The notes beneath the pieces were generated by a model that searched no databases, was not told the origin of the DNA, and saw nothing but the letters and a program-made list of their open reading frames with translations. Positions 24,644 to 36,532 of a stretch of DNA of 64,000 nucleotides are shown in pieces. The first letter of the stretch is position 1; every line of letters begins with the position of its first letter. The DNA is taken from the NCBI RefSeq assembly GCF_947623445.1, contig NC_135245.1:20529501-20593500 (forward strand), written 5' to 3'. Source of the stretch: Clavelina lepadiformis (taxonomy: Eukaryota > Chordata > Ascidiacea > Aplousobranchia > Clavelinidae). Made by a program: the position numbers and the translations under genes.

Positions 24644-25566
24644 AAAGACATTTTGTTGAAAATCTTCAAGAGTGTTTATTGCTGTGATTTTTATGCACGA
24701 TTTCTCACATTTGTTTTCTATTTACTAGCAATGTTTTTTGTTTCTGTCCTTCTGTGAGAAGGATGTTCACATTTTCACTACAGCAGTTTGAATAACATTG
24801 AATTCTCTGCCCCTGCACTCTTTTATACGAAAATCCTTTTGTAATATTTTGTAAAATGACATTTTTGTATCTATTGCTTTTTACGGATTAAGACAGCAGT
24901 TGCTTTTTGCAGTAAACTTTCAGTTAATTTTATGTAAAACAATTCACAATTAGCTACTTTTTGTGTTGCTATTTCAACAACCTCTGTGTTGGTTAATTAT
25001 GTTGCTTGCAATAATATATTTTGCAGGAGAGCTCCATCAGATTATTAGTTCTATTAGCCATGAAGCTAACTAAATTGACATCTTTGCGTTTTTCAGTGGT
25101 ATGTAGCAGTTGATTTGTTTTTCTGCAACCTTCAGTTTCTTGACGTTTTACCGTAATAAAATTTCTTGCATGCATTATACCACATGGCTTTTAAACATCT
25201 TTTAAAAACATTTTTGCTTCATCCCAGTAAATCAGCTTAGTTTTTTCAGCACGGTTAAAAAAGTATAAGTTGTTTATTGTTTTGGCGCTCATTAATTCGA
25301 TTTCAAAAAGGGGGATTATTTATATGATTCTCTTTGAGTTCGACTTGGGCTCATAGATAGCCTATAGTGTAATACAAACATCAAACATGCATATCATATC
25401 ATGTTTATTCTATTTCTACAGTATGCTTGGGCTAGGCTAGGTGATCAACCTGCAAGTTATATAAATTATATAAATTGCTGTAATATCGGTGAAGTGGGGC
25501 AGAAATTTTATTATTGGCTACGCTAAGCACGCAATGATTTATTAATGTTGTCTGAAGATTATTGGC
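24644..25566. other. 3' region of CCCH gene and HAUS1 upstream
   Basis: Strongly AT-rich. Several tttattt/attta pieces in the first 250 bp are compatible with a regulated 3' UTR, but none is diagnostic. No further gene seen. Confidence 0.4.
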
Positions 25567-28500
25567 ATGGACCACCAAGATTTCCAAAGTAAACTCACAC
25601 AGGTCAGCAAGAACAAATAGTTCGTATTGTTTTCTAGCCTAGGTCTAGGTCCCCGACTTGAAGTTGGTAAGTTAGCTGTTGTGTTTTTTCCCAAGAAAAT
25701 TGATGTTTAGAGTATTGTATTGTACTGTCTATATGTTTTGTATATTTAAAGAATGGCAGTGTGGTTGAAGTAGTGCATAACTTACACACACGTCTTGATA
25801 TTTCTGAACACTCTTGATATAAACACACAGTGAGCTATCCAGTTTTCAGCAATAACCACTAACAGCCAGGTGCTACTCGAGCAGTGATATGCTGCTGTTT
25901 GTTATGTCGTGAACAGCAGCATGTCATTCACTGAAAAATAAAGAGTCAATAACAGGGTGTTATTTGAAAGAAGCAGGCTGCTGTACAACAATAACATCCG
26001 CTCTTATCATAATGCTCAGCTGCCTTGTTAAATTGGGCCTACTAACCACAAACGCAAAATTGTATTTTACACCATTGCTATTTACAGTTCGCCATTTATT
26101 CAAGTGTTCAAAAAGTTTGCTTGAAATTTATCTCGGGTGTGCAGCTGCCACGAAATACAGACCAGTCTGAGTTGAGATAAATTACATCAACTATTGATTT
26201 TTCTAGAGTTTATCGTGGAAATAGTTGTTGAAGCCTTTCATCGTAATAATATTTCGAATAGTTTGAGCTGTCTATTGAAAGCATTTGCATTGCAATGAGT
26301 CAGATCGTAGAAAAATAATGGAGATGTTGATGTAGAATACATTTCTATGCAGTTTGTTCTAAAAGTTTATGCCTTATGACAATTTTATTGATGACCGATT
26401 AATATTTATTGGAACCGAGTTGTCGGGAAATTAGCAGATGACTGAATCAACCCTACTTAGCAAGTGTGTTAACTTTTTATTGCTTTTTTATTATGAGTTT
26501 TTCTCATTTTTAAAAAACATTAGCACCCGTTTTGTGCGTTATAATCTCTGTACCTTTCTCTGCTACCAGTGTTTAGTTGTGAGCGAAAATATTTCTTTGT
26601 TTTTTAATTTAGATCCAGGAATGGTTGAAAAGTGTGTTTGGCATCGACAAGGTTCCTCCATTTGAAGTAAACAAGGAAACTGTCACGGCGCTGCATCAAA
26701 TTATGACTAAGCGCAAACAAAAGGCAGACGAGGATGTTGAGATGAAGATGCAGATGGTCAAAGAGACAAAAGAATTCATTGCAGAAAGTTAGTCCTTAAC
26801 TTTATGGACAGCAACAAGATGTAACGTATTTATCATTGGGTGTGATGGAAGATGTTCCTGCACACCAGATGTTTAAATATTCTGCCCAAGCATACAAGCT
26901 CCCACTACCTTGTCGCACAACTTTGAGGCAAAGATTTGTGCACTACAATTTTATTTCTAAGTAATCTCCACTAAAGCTGGAATTAATGCTCAATTGCAAT
27001 TGAACTAAGACGTGTAGGTCGTAAGAGTTATATGTTCAGTTAGGCGTCATGTGAAAATATTAGCAATGTAAAGCGTTGGAATTGAATAAATTACGATTGT
27101 TATAAGCATAAAAAATCTGGTAGCCCAATCATTTGCGTCCGTGAAGTTACGATATCCTCTGGACTGCATAGGCTACCCTTCAAACCGGTACCTTACTGGT
27201 TGGGCTACAGGCTGTCACCTATCAAGCTATTGGAGGTTAAAGCAATCTATACAACTGTAACAGATACATACGTGATATATATTACAGTAGGTATTGCTAA
27301 ATTTATAAATTTACGAATGTTGTCTGTAATTGCCTATTACTTTACAAGAGCCTTGATGTATGTCACAATTAAGGTGAATTTTGCAGTTTTCTTTCGTTTA
27401 TAATTAATTATCTGACCAAGAATTATTTTTTAAAACTATTTTACCAGAACACTGAAGGCATAAATTTCTTTCATAAAGATCAACTTATTTTTGGACTTGC
27501 TGCTCACTTTAAAGCTGCTCATAGGTCATGAAACTTCAAGAAATGTTAGAAATAAATGTAGAAAATAACCATCAGTAGAAAAATTTTTCTTGGTTTCAGT
27601 TTGCGGCAAGTTGTGTTTAGAGCATGCTTGTGATGTCATTGTGCTGGGATATTTACATTTCTGCACACTCGATATTTTTCAGAACAAAGACTTCAAGAAG
27701 TAATGAAAGAACTGGATTTGCATCCAAATGGGTTGTCGTCCACTGCTGCCGTCTTTCTTAAAAGTTTATCAAAATCTTCTCTTGAGCTCGGAACAACGAG
27801 AACAAACCTGCCCGGCTTGATTTCATCACTCAACGAGTTTCAGAATAGGTTTCAAAAGGCAAAAAATGATGTGGAAACACTGCAAGAGTCATATAATTCA
27901 CTCATCAAGTCCACGAACGAGTCAAAAGAATGGAAAGTGAATTTGGAGAAGTGAGTCATGAACTGAAATTTTACGATAATTTGTTTAAAATAAAAAGTTT
28001 TTGATAGATGACCGTTATTAATTTTGTCCTGCACTCGGCCTAGAGATACGTTCTCCAGAATAAATGATCTCAAAGAATTTGAATCGTTTTCTCACAACTG
28101 TGTTTTTAAAAAGCAAATCTTCTGATCGATTTTGTCATATTTAGTGTACATGATTGGAAATTTACTGTACAAAAGCTGGCTACTTCGTATAATGTTATTG
28201 TGCTCTCTATATAATATACATATCATATCATGTATATAAGTTGGATCTATTTTGTATAACTGTATATTCAAACTTCATATTATGTTTAATTATTGTCCCA
28301 TGTAGTGCAGAACACTTTCAAATGCGTTGGAAAAGTTTTAACGATTGTGTTTTTCCACTTACGACAGACAGTACGAGGAGTTGGAGGCCATGTTGCCTGC
28401 AGAGCAAAAGGCTGTTGAAGTGATGAGGAAATCGGCAAAGTTCCACGCACAGAAGAGAAAGGATTACGAGAAGATTATTGCTGAGTCAGTCTACGTCTTG

Positions 28501-28883
28501 TTCTGCTGACTCATTTGATGCGTGATGACACGTCATTTCTTGCTGCAGGTGTGAAGACAGGTTGAAGGCATGGGGTTATTCGAACAAGCTTTCTCACGAT
28601 GCTTTGGTTGAACTGGGCACGAAAGCCCAGGAGCTGAATGACAGGCTCAAACCATTCCAACTCCAGCTGGAATCTTACAAGAGCTTGCCTGCTGTGAGTT
28701 GCTCAATGTCTCCTCGTGCACAACTAGACAGTGATGTAGATTTTCATCTTGCTCAACTTCCGATCAATTTTATCAAAGGACATCAACTTGGCTCGGATCA
28801 AGCTGCAAGAGAAGACTTGTGAGCTGGATGCAATTGAGGAGGAACTTCATCTCGTGCTCCAGAGCATCAGCCTTGTTCCTTGA
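25567..28883 (+). CDS. HAUS1: HAUS augmin-like complex subunit 1
   Basis: Six exons: 25567-25602, 26613-26787, 27683-27950, 28368-28484, 28549-28693, 28779-28883; 281 aa against 278 in human. Start MDHQDFQSKLTQIQEWLKSVFG corresponds to the vertebrate AAWLKKIFG region, followed by VPPFEVNKETVTALHQIM. Later LGTTRTNLPGLISSLNEF, CEDRLKAWGYSNKLSHDALVELGTKAQEL and the tail INLARIKLQEKTCELDAIEEEL match in order. Mostly heptad-like coiled coil. HAUS1 is part of the eight-subunit augmin complex that recruits gamma-tubulin to spindle microtubules. Intron 1 is about 1 kb, others are shorter. The match is by eye but collinear over the whole protein. Confidence 0.92.
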
Positions 28884-29440
28884 GGATCAACTTCCCAGAT
28901 GCAGGGACGAGGGATGTTTGAGGCGATACCCTGATTGGCCCATCCTGCCGCACCCTGATTGGTCAATCCAGCCGGTAGTTGCGTTCTTTGATTTCGAGAA
29001 TCATTATATCGCTTTGCATTTTGTGGTATTACATGTGTGCTGTGGTAAACAAACTTGTTAGCAGGCATTTTATTAACTAATTAAGTGCGGAAGATAAACA
29101 ATGCAATAAACACTCAAAGTGAACCCAATATATGATCTTGAACACTTGAATTGGCTAGGAGGGATACAACACAAGCATTTTCATTACTTATTGCAGCTAA
29201 ATTATAAAATTACACGTCAATACAATTGTTTCTAAGCACATAAGCAAGCAATAACTGGTATCTATGGCATTATGTTATATTTCAGGAAAACTTCATTGCA
29301 AACACAAACATGATATTGTAATTATGATCTGTTGCCTCATAGAGGTATGATAGATACATGCTATAGATATACTACAACTTTACTCTCATACAAATTAGAG
29401 AGAATTTGAAGTTTCTTATTTTGGATTTTGTGTCGGCAAA
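28884..29440. other. HAUS1 3' region
   Basis: Holds two closely spaced ctgattgg (inverted CCAAT) motifs at about 28930-28970 and an aataaa near 29105. No gene. HAUS1 and the COMT-like gene converge across this spacer and the MITE that follows. Confidence 0.4.
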
Positions 29441-29448
29441 GAATAGTG

Positions 29449-29935
29449 CAGTGGTTCCCAATCTTTCTACACTGGGGGACCGGTAAAGATCTTAATAAAA
29501 TGTTCAGTGAAGTGAATAGAACAGATATTTCTAATCTTTTTGTTAACCAAATTTGTCGTTGCAGAACTTAATGCAATATTTTGGCATAAGCTATGTATTT
29601 AAGACGAAAAATGTCAATCTATTTACATACAAAATCAATGTTATTCGGAAATTTGTATTACAGAACTTTTTGAAAGCTAGAACCTAGTTTATGATGAAAC
29701 AATCATAAATGGCACAAAATCTAATACTTTCGAGGTCATCGGAAGGTCAGCCTTTATTATAAAACAATTTTGCGGCATCAACGACGACCAGATATGCCAG
29801 TTTTACTGCTGTGAATCGGCCAAGTGTAAAATGAGTTTTACAGGGAGTAACAACTTTGCAATGCTCATGAGTCCATATTAAAACTAGCTTGGCAGAAAGT
29901 AAGATACTTTGCAGACCGGTGGTTGGGAACCAGTG
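29449..29935. mobile_element. hAT-type MITE, family D-like (487 bp)
   Basis: Begins CAGTGGTTCCCAATC and ends GGTTGGGAACCAGTG. Flanks gaatagtg (29441-29448) and gaatagag (29936-29943) match at 7 of 8 bases. The terminal pattern and length resemble the element at 19629-20118; whether they are one family needs alignment. Non-coding. Confidence 0.85.
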
Positions 29936-30200
29936 GAATAGAGCACATGATAAGAATGATATAAAATCACAATATGACTGAGCTTATTACATGGAACCGA
30001 CTTTGTCCCACTTTAAATTATAATTCATATAAAATTCCAGGAATAATGCACTTGTTAAAATTATTGCACAATATTTAGTTTTACTTGAGTAATTTCATAA
30101 AGTTGAGGAAGACACCTAAATACAAAATTTGCCTTCAGTTCCGGTACTAGTGATTGCAGATAACATCAAGCGGAAGTTCCAGTGATTCAACAAAGTGCAG

Positions 30201-30848
30201 CTAAATTTTGAAGACAGACTTCTCCATTCCGTCGTCATTGTTGGTGTAAAAGTCCTTCTCTTGAAAAGCAGTGCACTGATATTTGGGGCTCTGTCTCACA
30301 TATTCCACATAATCCTGGCACTCATCATCAAAAGTGTTGTCGGCTAAAATAACTGTTCCATCTTTTAAGAAACCTAATTCTTCCAGCATGAATATGTCCG
30401 GTTTGTAGCAAGATTTCCAATGGTCAATGAAAAGAAAATCAAGATGAAAAATTTGAAACTTTTTTGACAGCTCTGGGATAACATCACTGCTCTGACCAAC
30501 AATTATTCTGATTTTACCCTCCAAATTGGCAAACTTGATTATTTTTCTTGCTACATCAGCGTAGGCTGAGTTTGCTTCTACTGTGTACAAGGTGCCGTCT
30601 TCACCCAGAAGTCTTGCGATTCTAAGGGCACTGTATCCAAAGTAAGTGCCCAGTTCCAACGCAATCTTTGGATCTGTTCCCATCATACAACTGTCCAAAA
30701 TTTTTCCTTTCTTATCACCCACCGCGATACAACGTTCCACTGTGTAGCAGTAATTGTCCATGACATTGATAATGTTGTCAACATCACCGCGATTTGCGTT
30801 TTCTAAAACGTGTTTAAGAAGTCTCTGAGGAAAGTTTGGGTCAATCAT
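30201..30848 (-). CDS. Catechol O-methyltransferase-like protein, single exon (215 aa)
   Basis: An uninterrupted 215-aa frame similar along its length to soluble COMT: QRLLKHVLENANRGDVDNII, YCYTVERCIAVGDKKGKILD, the SAM-binding ALELGTYFGYSALRIARLL (about 64-81), VEANS (E91), then metal and catalytic residues D142 and K145 in LFIDHWKSCYKPD and D170-N171 in ILADN. The known reaction transfers a methyl group from SAM to a catechol hydroxyl with Mg2+. There is no signal anchor, so it matches the cytosolic form. Assignment to COMT rather than the nearby TOMT/LRTOMT branch is inference. An aag acceptor-like site just before the start leaves room for a 5' non-coding exon. No introns in the coding part, unlike most neighbours. 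Confidence 0.88.
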   Translation of the reverse strand: MIDPNFPQRLLKHVLENANRGDVDNIINVMDNYCYTVERCIAVGDKKGKILDSCMMGTDPKIALELGTYFGYSALRIARLLGEDGTLYTVEANSAYADVARKIIKFANLEGKIRIIVGQSSDVIPELSKKFQIFHLDFLFIDHWKSCYKPDIFMLEELGFLKDGTVILADNTFDDECQDYVEYVRQSPKYQCTAFQEKDFYTNNDDGMEKSVFKI

Positions 30849-32043
30849 CTTCTATGCCTGGAAGCTCAATACTTTAGCAATGAGTGCAAGTTCTGTGTAG
30901 TTAGATGCAACTAAATCACCAAAACAATTTTAATTTAGGAGTCTGCTCAACCGACCAATTTGAAATTTTACGTTTAAGACTTTTCATCCACACAATGTTG
31001 TTAATTGTAGTGCCAACTTCACTGTTGTGCAAACCGGGCTTGACACTGGGTGACGAACTGACGATACATGATAATCGCACAACATTATCTGTGCCTGATC
31101 CAAATTTGGGCTAGCTCATGTTCATTCATGACGAGTATCTTGTAACATCAAATTAAAATTAGAGACTTATACTTATTGCCACTTATTGAGTCGAACCGTT
31201 TTTATCTTTCAAGGTACTATTACAAAGAACTGTAATTTCTTTAAAAAGATCCATTTTTGTTATCAAAAGTTGTGCTTCTTGGGTTGTCATGACGTGCTGC
31301 AATCATTTCGGAATTTGACTCAAGACAAATTCTGTTATTTAGGACCTTTGACTGTGGGAGCCATAAAAAACCTGACTTCAGTCATTATAACACTGCAAGA
31401 TTAGCATTTATTTTTTCGCTCCCCACAGTCAACGGTAAAAAAAAAGTATAATTAATTATAGATTGCGAAACTTTGACTACCCTATATTCCATTATGGAAA
31501 GTGTGGCACTTGCACGCACGAGGTTTATCAACGTGAATCCAAACTTTTCATGTCCACGCCTATTTATATAAAATAAATAAAGAAACGCTATTCACGTTTT
31601 TATAACTTCTACATCATAAATTTATGGACCAATCAAGGGTCGGACTACAACCGCACCGGTTCTCTTTATTTTTGCGCCAGTTTAAAATATGATACGTTTA
31701 TTTACAAAGATAGTTGATTCGTATATTTTGTTGTGAAATCTTGCTGACGCCACATGATTGGGATTCAATTCCCATTCCCCAGACACTGTGCAGCTATGAA
31801 TAGACGTGAGCAGGCGCAGCTGGGCTACGTAAAATTTTGCGTAGTTGTGCAGGCAGAAGGAGAGTTTATTTTCATCGTTTCATTTTATTAAACTAAAAAG
31901 TATCATAATGAATTTTAACATAATTAGCCTAATTGGTGTGGGGTGGCGAAAAAACCTCACATTCAGTTGACCCAGATTCTATTACAAATAAATTGAAACG
32001 GATAGAAAGCTGAAACTCAATTGATTAAAATAATACTGTAAAA
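30849..32043. other. Intergenic upstream of the COMT-like gene
   Basis: AT-rich; no gene or bounded repeat supported. Contains the likely promoter of the minus-strand COMT-like gene near 30850-31100. Confidence 0.4.
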
Positions 32044-32472
32044 TAGGGATGGGCCGATACGAACCCAAACACGAATAGATTCGCCGAATATCGCCTTTAT
32101 GGAAGATTCGGGCGAACACGAATACCAACAATAGCGAACCCAAATACAATATTACTTATAAATTTACTAACTTTCGTAAAAAATGATAATCTAGTTTCCC
32201 GACAATGCAAAACTAGAGTCAGCAGTAGGCTACTTACAACGAAGGTCGTTTTCCTAACGATTTTGCTTTTTCGATCGCTTTTTAAACACTATTTTTCGAA
32301 AGAAAGCGATTTGTTTATCGATTACGTCATTTTAAAAGCAAGACATGACAACTTTTGGAGGAAATTTTATTGTTTGGTTCTGATACGAATAGATTCGAGA
32401 TTCGTTCGTGTCGATCTTCATGATATTCGGGTTCGTACGAACCAGAATAATCTTCCTCGCGGCACATCCCTA
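32044..32472. mobile_element. hAT-type MITE, family E, longer copy (429 bp)
   Basis: Begins tagggatgggccgatacgaa and ends ggcacatcccta; perfect 8-bp duplication ctgtaaaa (32036-32043 and 32473-32480). Contains several cgaatagattcg and cgaacccgaat-type motifs near both ends. The short element at 20596-20702 is a deletion version. Confidence 0.92.
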
Positions 32473-32967
32473 CTGTAAAATAAAAACAGAAACGCACTAA
32501 CAGCAGAATAAAATTTTTTTTAACCAAATCAAGAAATAATAATAATATGATGCAAAAGAAATTAATATTAATTGCCTTACACAAGACTACTTTTCAATTG
32601 ATATGAAAAATATGTTTGAAACTTAATTTTTTTATATTATTTGGTAGTTTATTCCAAAATCTAGGTCCTCGAAATTTTAACCTTTTTACCTTTTACTGTT
32701 TTGGTTCAGGGCAAGAATAAGCCGTCCTGTGATAATCTAGTGTTATATTTGTGTACTGTTTGGATTTCGTTGAAAAAGTCAATAAATATTTGCAGACAGT
32801 GTTAATGGTGTTGGCCTACAATCTGTGATAATTATATGAATTAATGTAATATAAAATTGTGTACGACATAGAATTCTCATCTATTGAATCAGTGAAGCAT
32901 AACACCGCGTGACGTAATCGATTGCTTCCCTGTTACTGTGCGTGCATTACGAATTATCACTTATCAC

Positions 32968-33516
32968 TAGGGCAACCAGTTTTTTGACCTAAAAAGTTTA
33001 AATTTTGACCTTATTTTGAAAAACGCTATACTGATAGTCTCTACACTGTCTACAGCAACTTTCTAATCTAAAGCTGCATTTAAAAATGACAAAATGCTTT
33101 TCTAGTGTTGACTTTTTTTCGTTTCTGCGTATTAAGATTGACAACTTGCAGTTTCAAATGCAATGCCTTCACATCGTGACGTCACCAGACGCGCTGAAAG
33201 GCCTTCCCTCTCTTTGTGGCTTTGGTTCTAAGTAAAATTTGCGGCACTGGAATTGTTTGCGGTACAAGAAAAGAGAAAAACGGAAGAATAATATTACAAA
33301 ATGGTTACAAAATTACAAGTTTACAAGATTTTGACCTAAAAAAAAGATCTAAAGAAACAATTTGACCGTATTTTGACCTAACGTAACATTTTGACTTTAT
33401 TTGACCTAATAACTTCTATACCACAGGTCGTACAAAGCTGAAATTTGTTTTGTGCTTGTTTGATAACATTCTGGGCAGGTTAAAAAAATTGACCATATTG
33501 ACTTTTGGTTGCCCTA
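32968..33516. mobile_element. hAT-type MITE, family C, copy 2 (549 bp)
   Basis: Same ends and interior as 18957-19603. Perfect 8-bp duplication cttatcac (32960-32967 and 33517-33524). Very few substitutions separate the two copies apart from indels near the left end, which implies recent activity. Confidence 0.93.
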
Positions 33517-33524
33517 CTTATCAC

Positions 33525-34668
33525 TTATCAGTCATCAGTCGTATGTTCAACGCCGCAACATGTCTTTATGCTGTTGCTGTCACAATGTTCTATCTTGATG
33601 TACTCGTTCAGTGAAGCTTCAATATAATCAGATTATACAGTTGTCATTCCCGTGTTATTATTGCTGAAGTCTATCAAAGTTCACTGTTAAGATATACACA
33701 AGTAAACAGACTTTGTAGTGAAGTGGGTAAACTTTAAAGGTTAAGGTACCATATACCACTTTTCATTACAAATCCTCATCGCTCGATCCCGAGCTAAACT
33801 GTTGTGCAAGTTCCGATTGCCTCACATTTTTTTTTAATCATAATGCCTGAATTTAGAACTGTTCACCATATCCACTGAACAGGAGCAAGTGTAGTTAATA
33901 ACCTGCCCAAGGGCATTACAAGGATATGGAGCCACTTGGTACCCAACAAGGAACACAAGCCACATAATTGCGAAGCTACTTTACCAAACAGCAGAGTTTG
34001 GCACAGGCGCTCTCGTTAGTAAATACTGAATTACTGATTTTCGTGACTAGTGAGTTTCAGTGGCGCACTTTAAGTGCATAATTTTGAAGATAATGACTTG
34101 TACAGAACTTCTGGGAGCTTAGTGTTCATTTTATGACGAATGGTTGGTGGTGTTGTTATCACTTGTAGTTGAACAAGTGGAACATACCATCAAGTCTTAA
34201 AGTCGCAGCACGTAGTTGATTGTGATTTCTGATTTTTCGATTATGCGTCTCCTAGATCATGCACACTTTTCACAACCAAAAAGTTTGGTTGATGAACTGA
34301 AGCTGCTATAAATAAACCTATAGATCGAGACAGTTAGCCAATAAATGAACAAAACGGCAAAACCCATCACGTTCATCGTTTATTTCAAGTAACATGAATT
34401 AGTTGTGAGTAAATGAAACTCAAAATATAGCAAGTTATTTAGTATTATGACAAAACTAAGAAAACAAGTTAACTGTGTTACCACTCTACGTCATAGACGT
34501 GCATACAGCAAGCACGCAGAAAATATGAGTGCAGAATAGACTAAAGGTAGTTTAATTAAAGTAGTTATGTGATTAAAGGTAGTTATGTGATTTATCTACA
34601 ATTTTACTTAGTAACTCTGTACAAGAATTCAGTAAGAATTTATTTAGTAACTTTGTAAAAGATAAATA
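33525..34668. other. Intergenic, possible old repeat
   Basis: No gene. A stretch at about 33870-33990 (gttaataacctgcccaaggg and onward) has the look of an old interspersed repeat, but its ends cannot be placed. At 34520-34640 short near-duplicates of aaaggtagttatgtgat occur. Confidence 0.35.
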
Positions 34669-35085
34669 ATGCCTAAAAATAGTAAGAAAAGAAAGTATGA
34701 GGAAGAAAACAGAAGTTTTAAGATGGAAATGGAGGATGACTGGACATTCATTATGCAGAGAGATAAGCCTTTGTGTTTAATCTGTAAAAAAGCTGCTTAG
34801 CCAGAACAAAGGTTGTAACATGAAACGTCATCACCAAACAATCACCAAAACTTTTCCCGTGATTATCCACTTAAGTCTCAATAAAAAAAAAGCAAATTAG
34901 CTGAGTTGAAGTCTTCTCCTCAGAATCAATAAAAAGTCACGACAGAGTTCAGTAAGGAAGCTGATGGAGTGACTGAAGCCAGCTTCTTAGTGGCATTGAA
35001 TATAGCTCGTGCTAAACGACCATACTCAGATGGTGAATTTGAGAAGAAGATTGTAGCTGATGTTGTTGGAGTGTTAGAAGCTTAA
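34669..35085 (+). mobile_element. Decayed N-terminal part of a hAT transposase (BED/GTF2IRD2-like)
   Basis: Translation beginning MPKNSKKRKYEEENRSFKME reads into WTFIMQRDKPLCLICKKAA and, further on, VTEASFLVALNIARAKRPYS. This order matches the N-terminus of hAT-derived transposases of the ZBED/GTF2IRD2 group: basic leader, BED-type CxxC (CLIC) half, then the conserved [VT]xASF.VA..IA..+[PK]...DG block. At least three stops interrupt it (after KKAA, and twice before the conserved block), and the catalytic hAT domain is absent, so it is a pseudogene fragment of a DNA transposon. No terminal repeats were found around it. Confidence 0.65.
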
Positions 35086-36490
35086 CTAACGACCACTTAA
35101 CAGAATTGGTTCGGATTGTTGTAACAATTTACCAACCAGATTCTAAGCAACTTACAGATAGCATGGAAACGCACAAGTCTTCTGTGTGACATTTATTTGC
35201 AGCATCTGATTAAATAAACTGTTTGATTTTAAAACTTTTTGCATATTCACAATTTAGCACATTTTGTGGCTCCCGAACATCACTAGTTCGTTGTATACGA
35301 CTCGTGCTTGAAAAATTTTGGCCCCTCCTGGCTTATACGATCAGTTAGGTGTTGAATCCTATCAATAAGCACAGTTGTTCACTTTGTCTTGATTACATTG
35401 ATTCTTCATTGGATAAACGCAACGTTGTGTCGAGAAAACCAAAATATTAACGTCCTCTCGACTGGATCATTTCAGAACTATAATGAAACATTTTAAGCAT
35501 TAACTAATAGTGATATACAACAGCTTTTTCTTGGTTAGCCGGAAAAAATGTCAAACCTATGAGTGAGCAGAGATATGGCTTTCAACAGGAAAGTGTTTAT
35601 AGTTCGCTGAAGGAGTAGGACTTGAGTTCTGAGAAAATTATGTATTACGTGTAATACAAACATGGTCACTAAATCACAAAAGTTTACTTTCACTTTCACT
35701 TTACTTGATATTTGTTTCACTGTTGGTTTGCAATTCTTCATACATCTTTACGTTATAAGTTCATGGAAAGATTGCTTCAGTTTATTCCCGAGGTCTAGGG
35801 CATAACCATAGCTGGATGTTTTGTCTGTAGGCCTAATTGCCTAGCTTACTTAAAGTGGCATTTTTGTGCCATGCGTTTGTCATTTTTGATTGTTTGGCGC
35901 AAACAAGATTTGCTGAGTTACTGTGCGGTCCGGATCGCTCGGCTATTAATTTGTCCAAAGTGTTAATTTACCTAAAACTATTCCCCTCTGACTCAAACTC
36001 TCACTTCTCATGATTAAATTACTTAGTTAAGCTAAGAAATGAACGCTAATTTTCAACTTAAAACGACCACTTTAAAAACTATTTTTGCAAACTCTAAAAT
36101 AAGTTAAAGGCATTTTCTCCTTCACTGGCTGCCGGTTACAGAATTTGGTCCATGAGGTCTATCGTTAACACCTACACCACTGCATTGCTTTCTTACCCTC
36201 GTCTAAAACGACAGTAAGAAATTTGCCAGCCATAGTATTGTGATATTGAAACTTTGGTAAACGGACGCCGGTGAAATAGTCAATTCGTAAAATGCGAGCA
36301 AGGCCGACAACGTATCGTGATAATTTCTTACGGCTTGCTTGTGTTGTAAAAAGTACATTTTAAATATTACAATTCAGCATTTTAGCAAGACAAGTCATTC
36401 TGTGCGTTACACCCCGGGTGATAGTTCATATGCTTCTTATCTGGCACCTTGACAACATGCTCTGGCAGTATAAGCTGAATCACTTATAAT
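35086..36490. other. Intergenic upstream of GST theta
   Basis: AT-rich sequence with no supported gene. The first ~130 bp may be further decayed transposon sequence. Confidence 0.35.
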
Positions 36491-36530
36491 TGCTTTTATT
36501 TTCAGCAGTTTTAAGCTGGTCTCACCGCAG
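36491..36530 (+). promoter_or_regulatory. Acceptor-like site before the GST theta start
   Basis: A pyrimidine tract ending cttttattttcag (AG at 36504-36505) and a second ag at 36529-36530, just before the ATG at 36533, look like splice acceptors without a recognisable upstream exon. A spliced-leader acceptor or a 5'-UTR intron are both possible. Confidence 0.4.
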
Positions 36531-36532
36531 CC

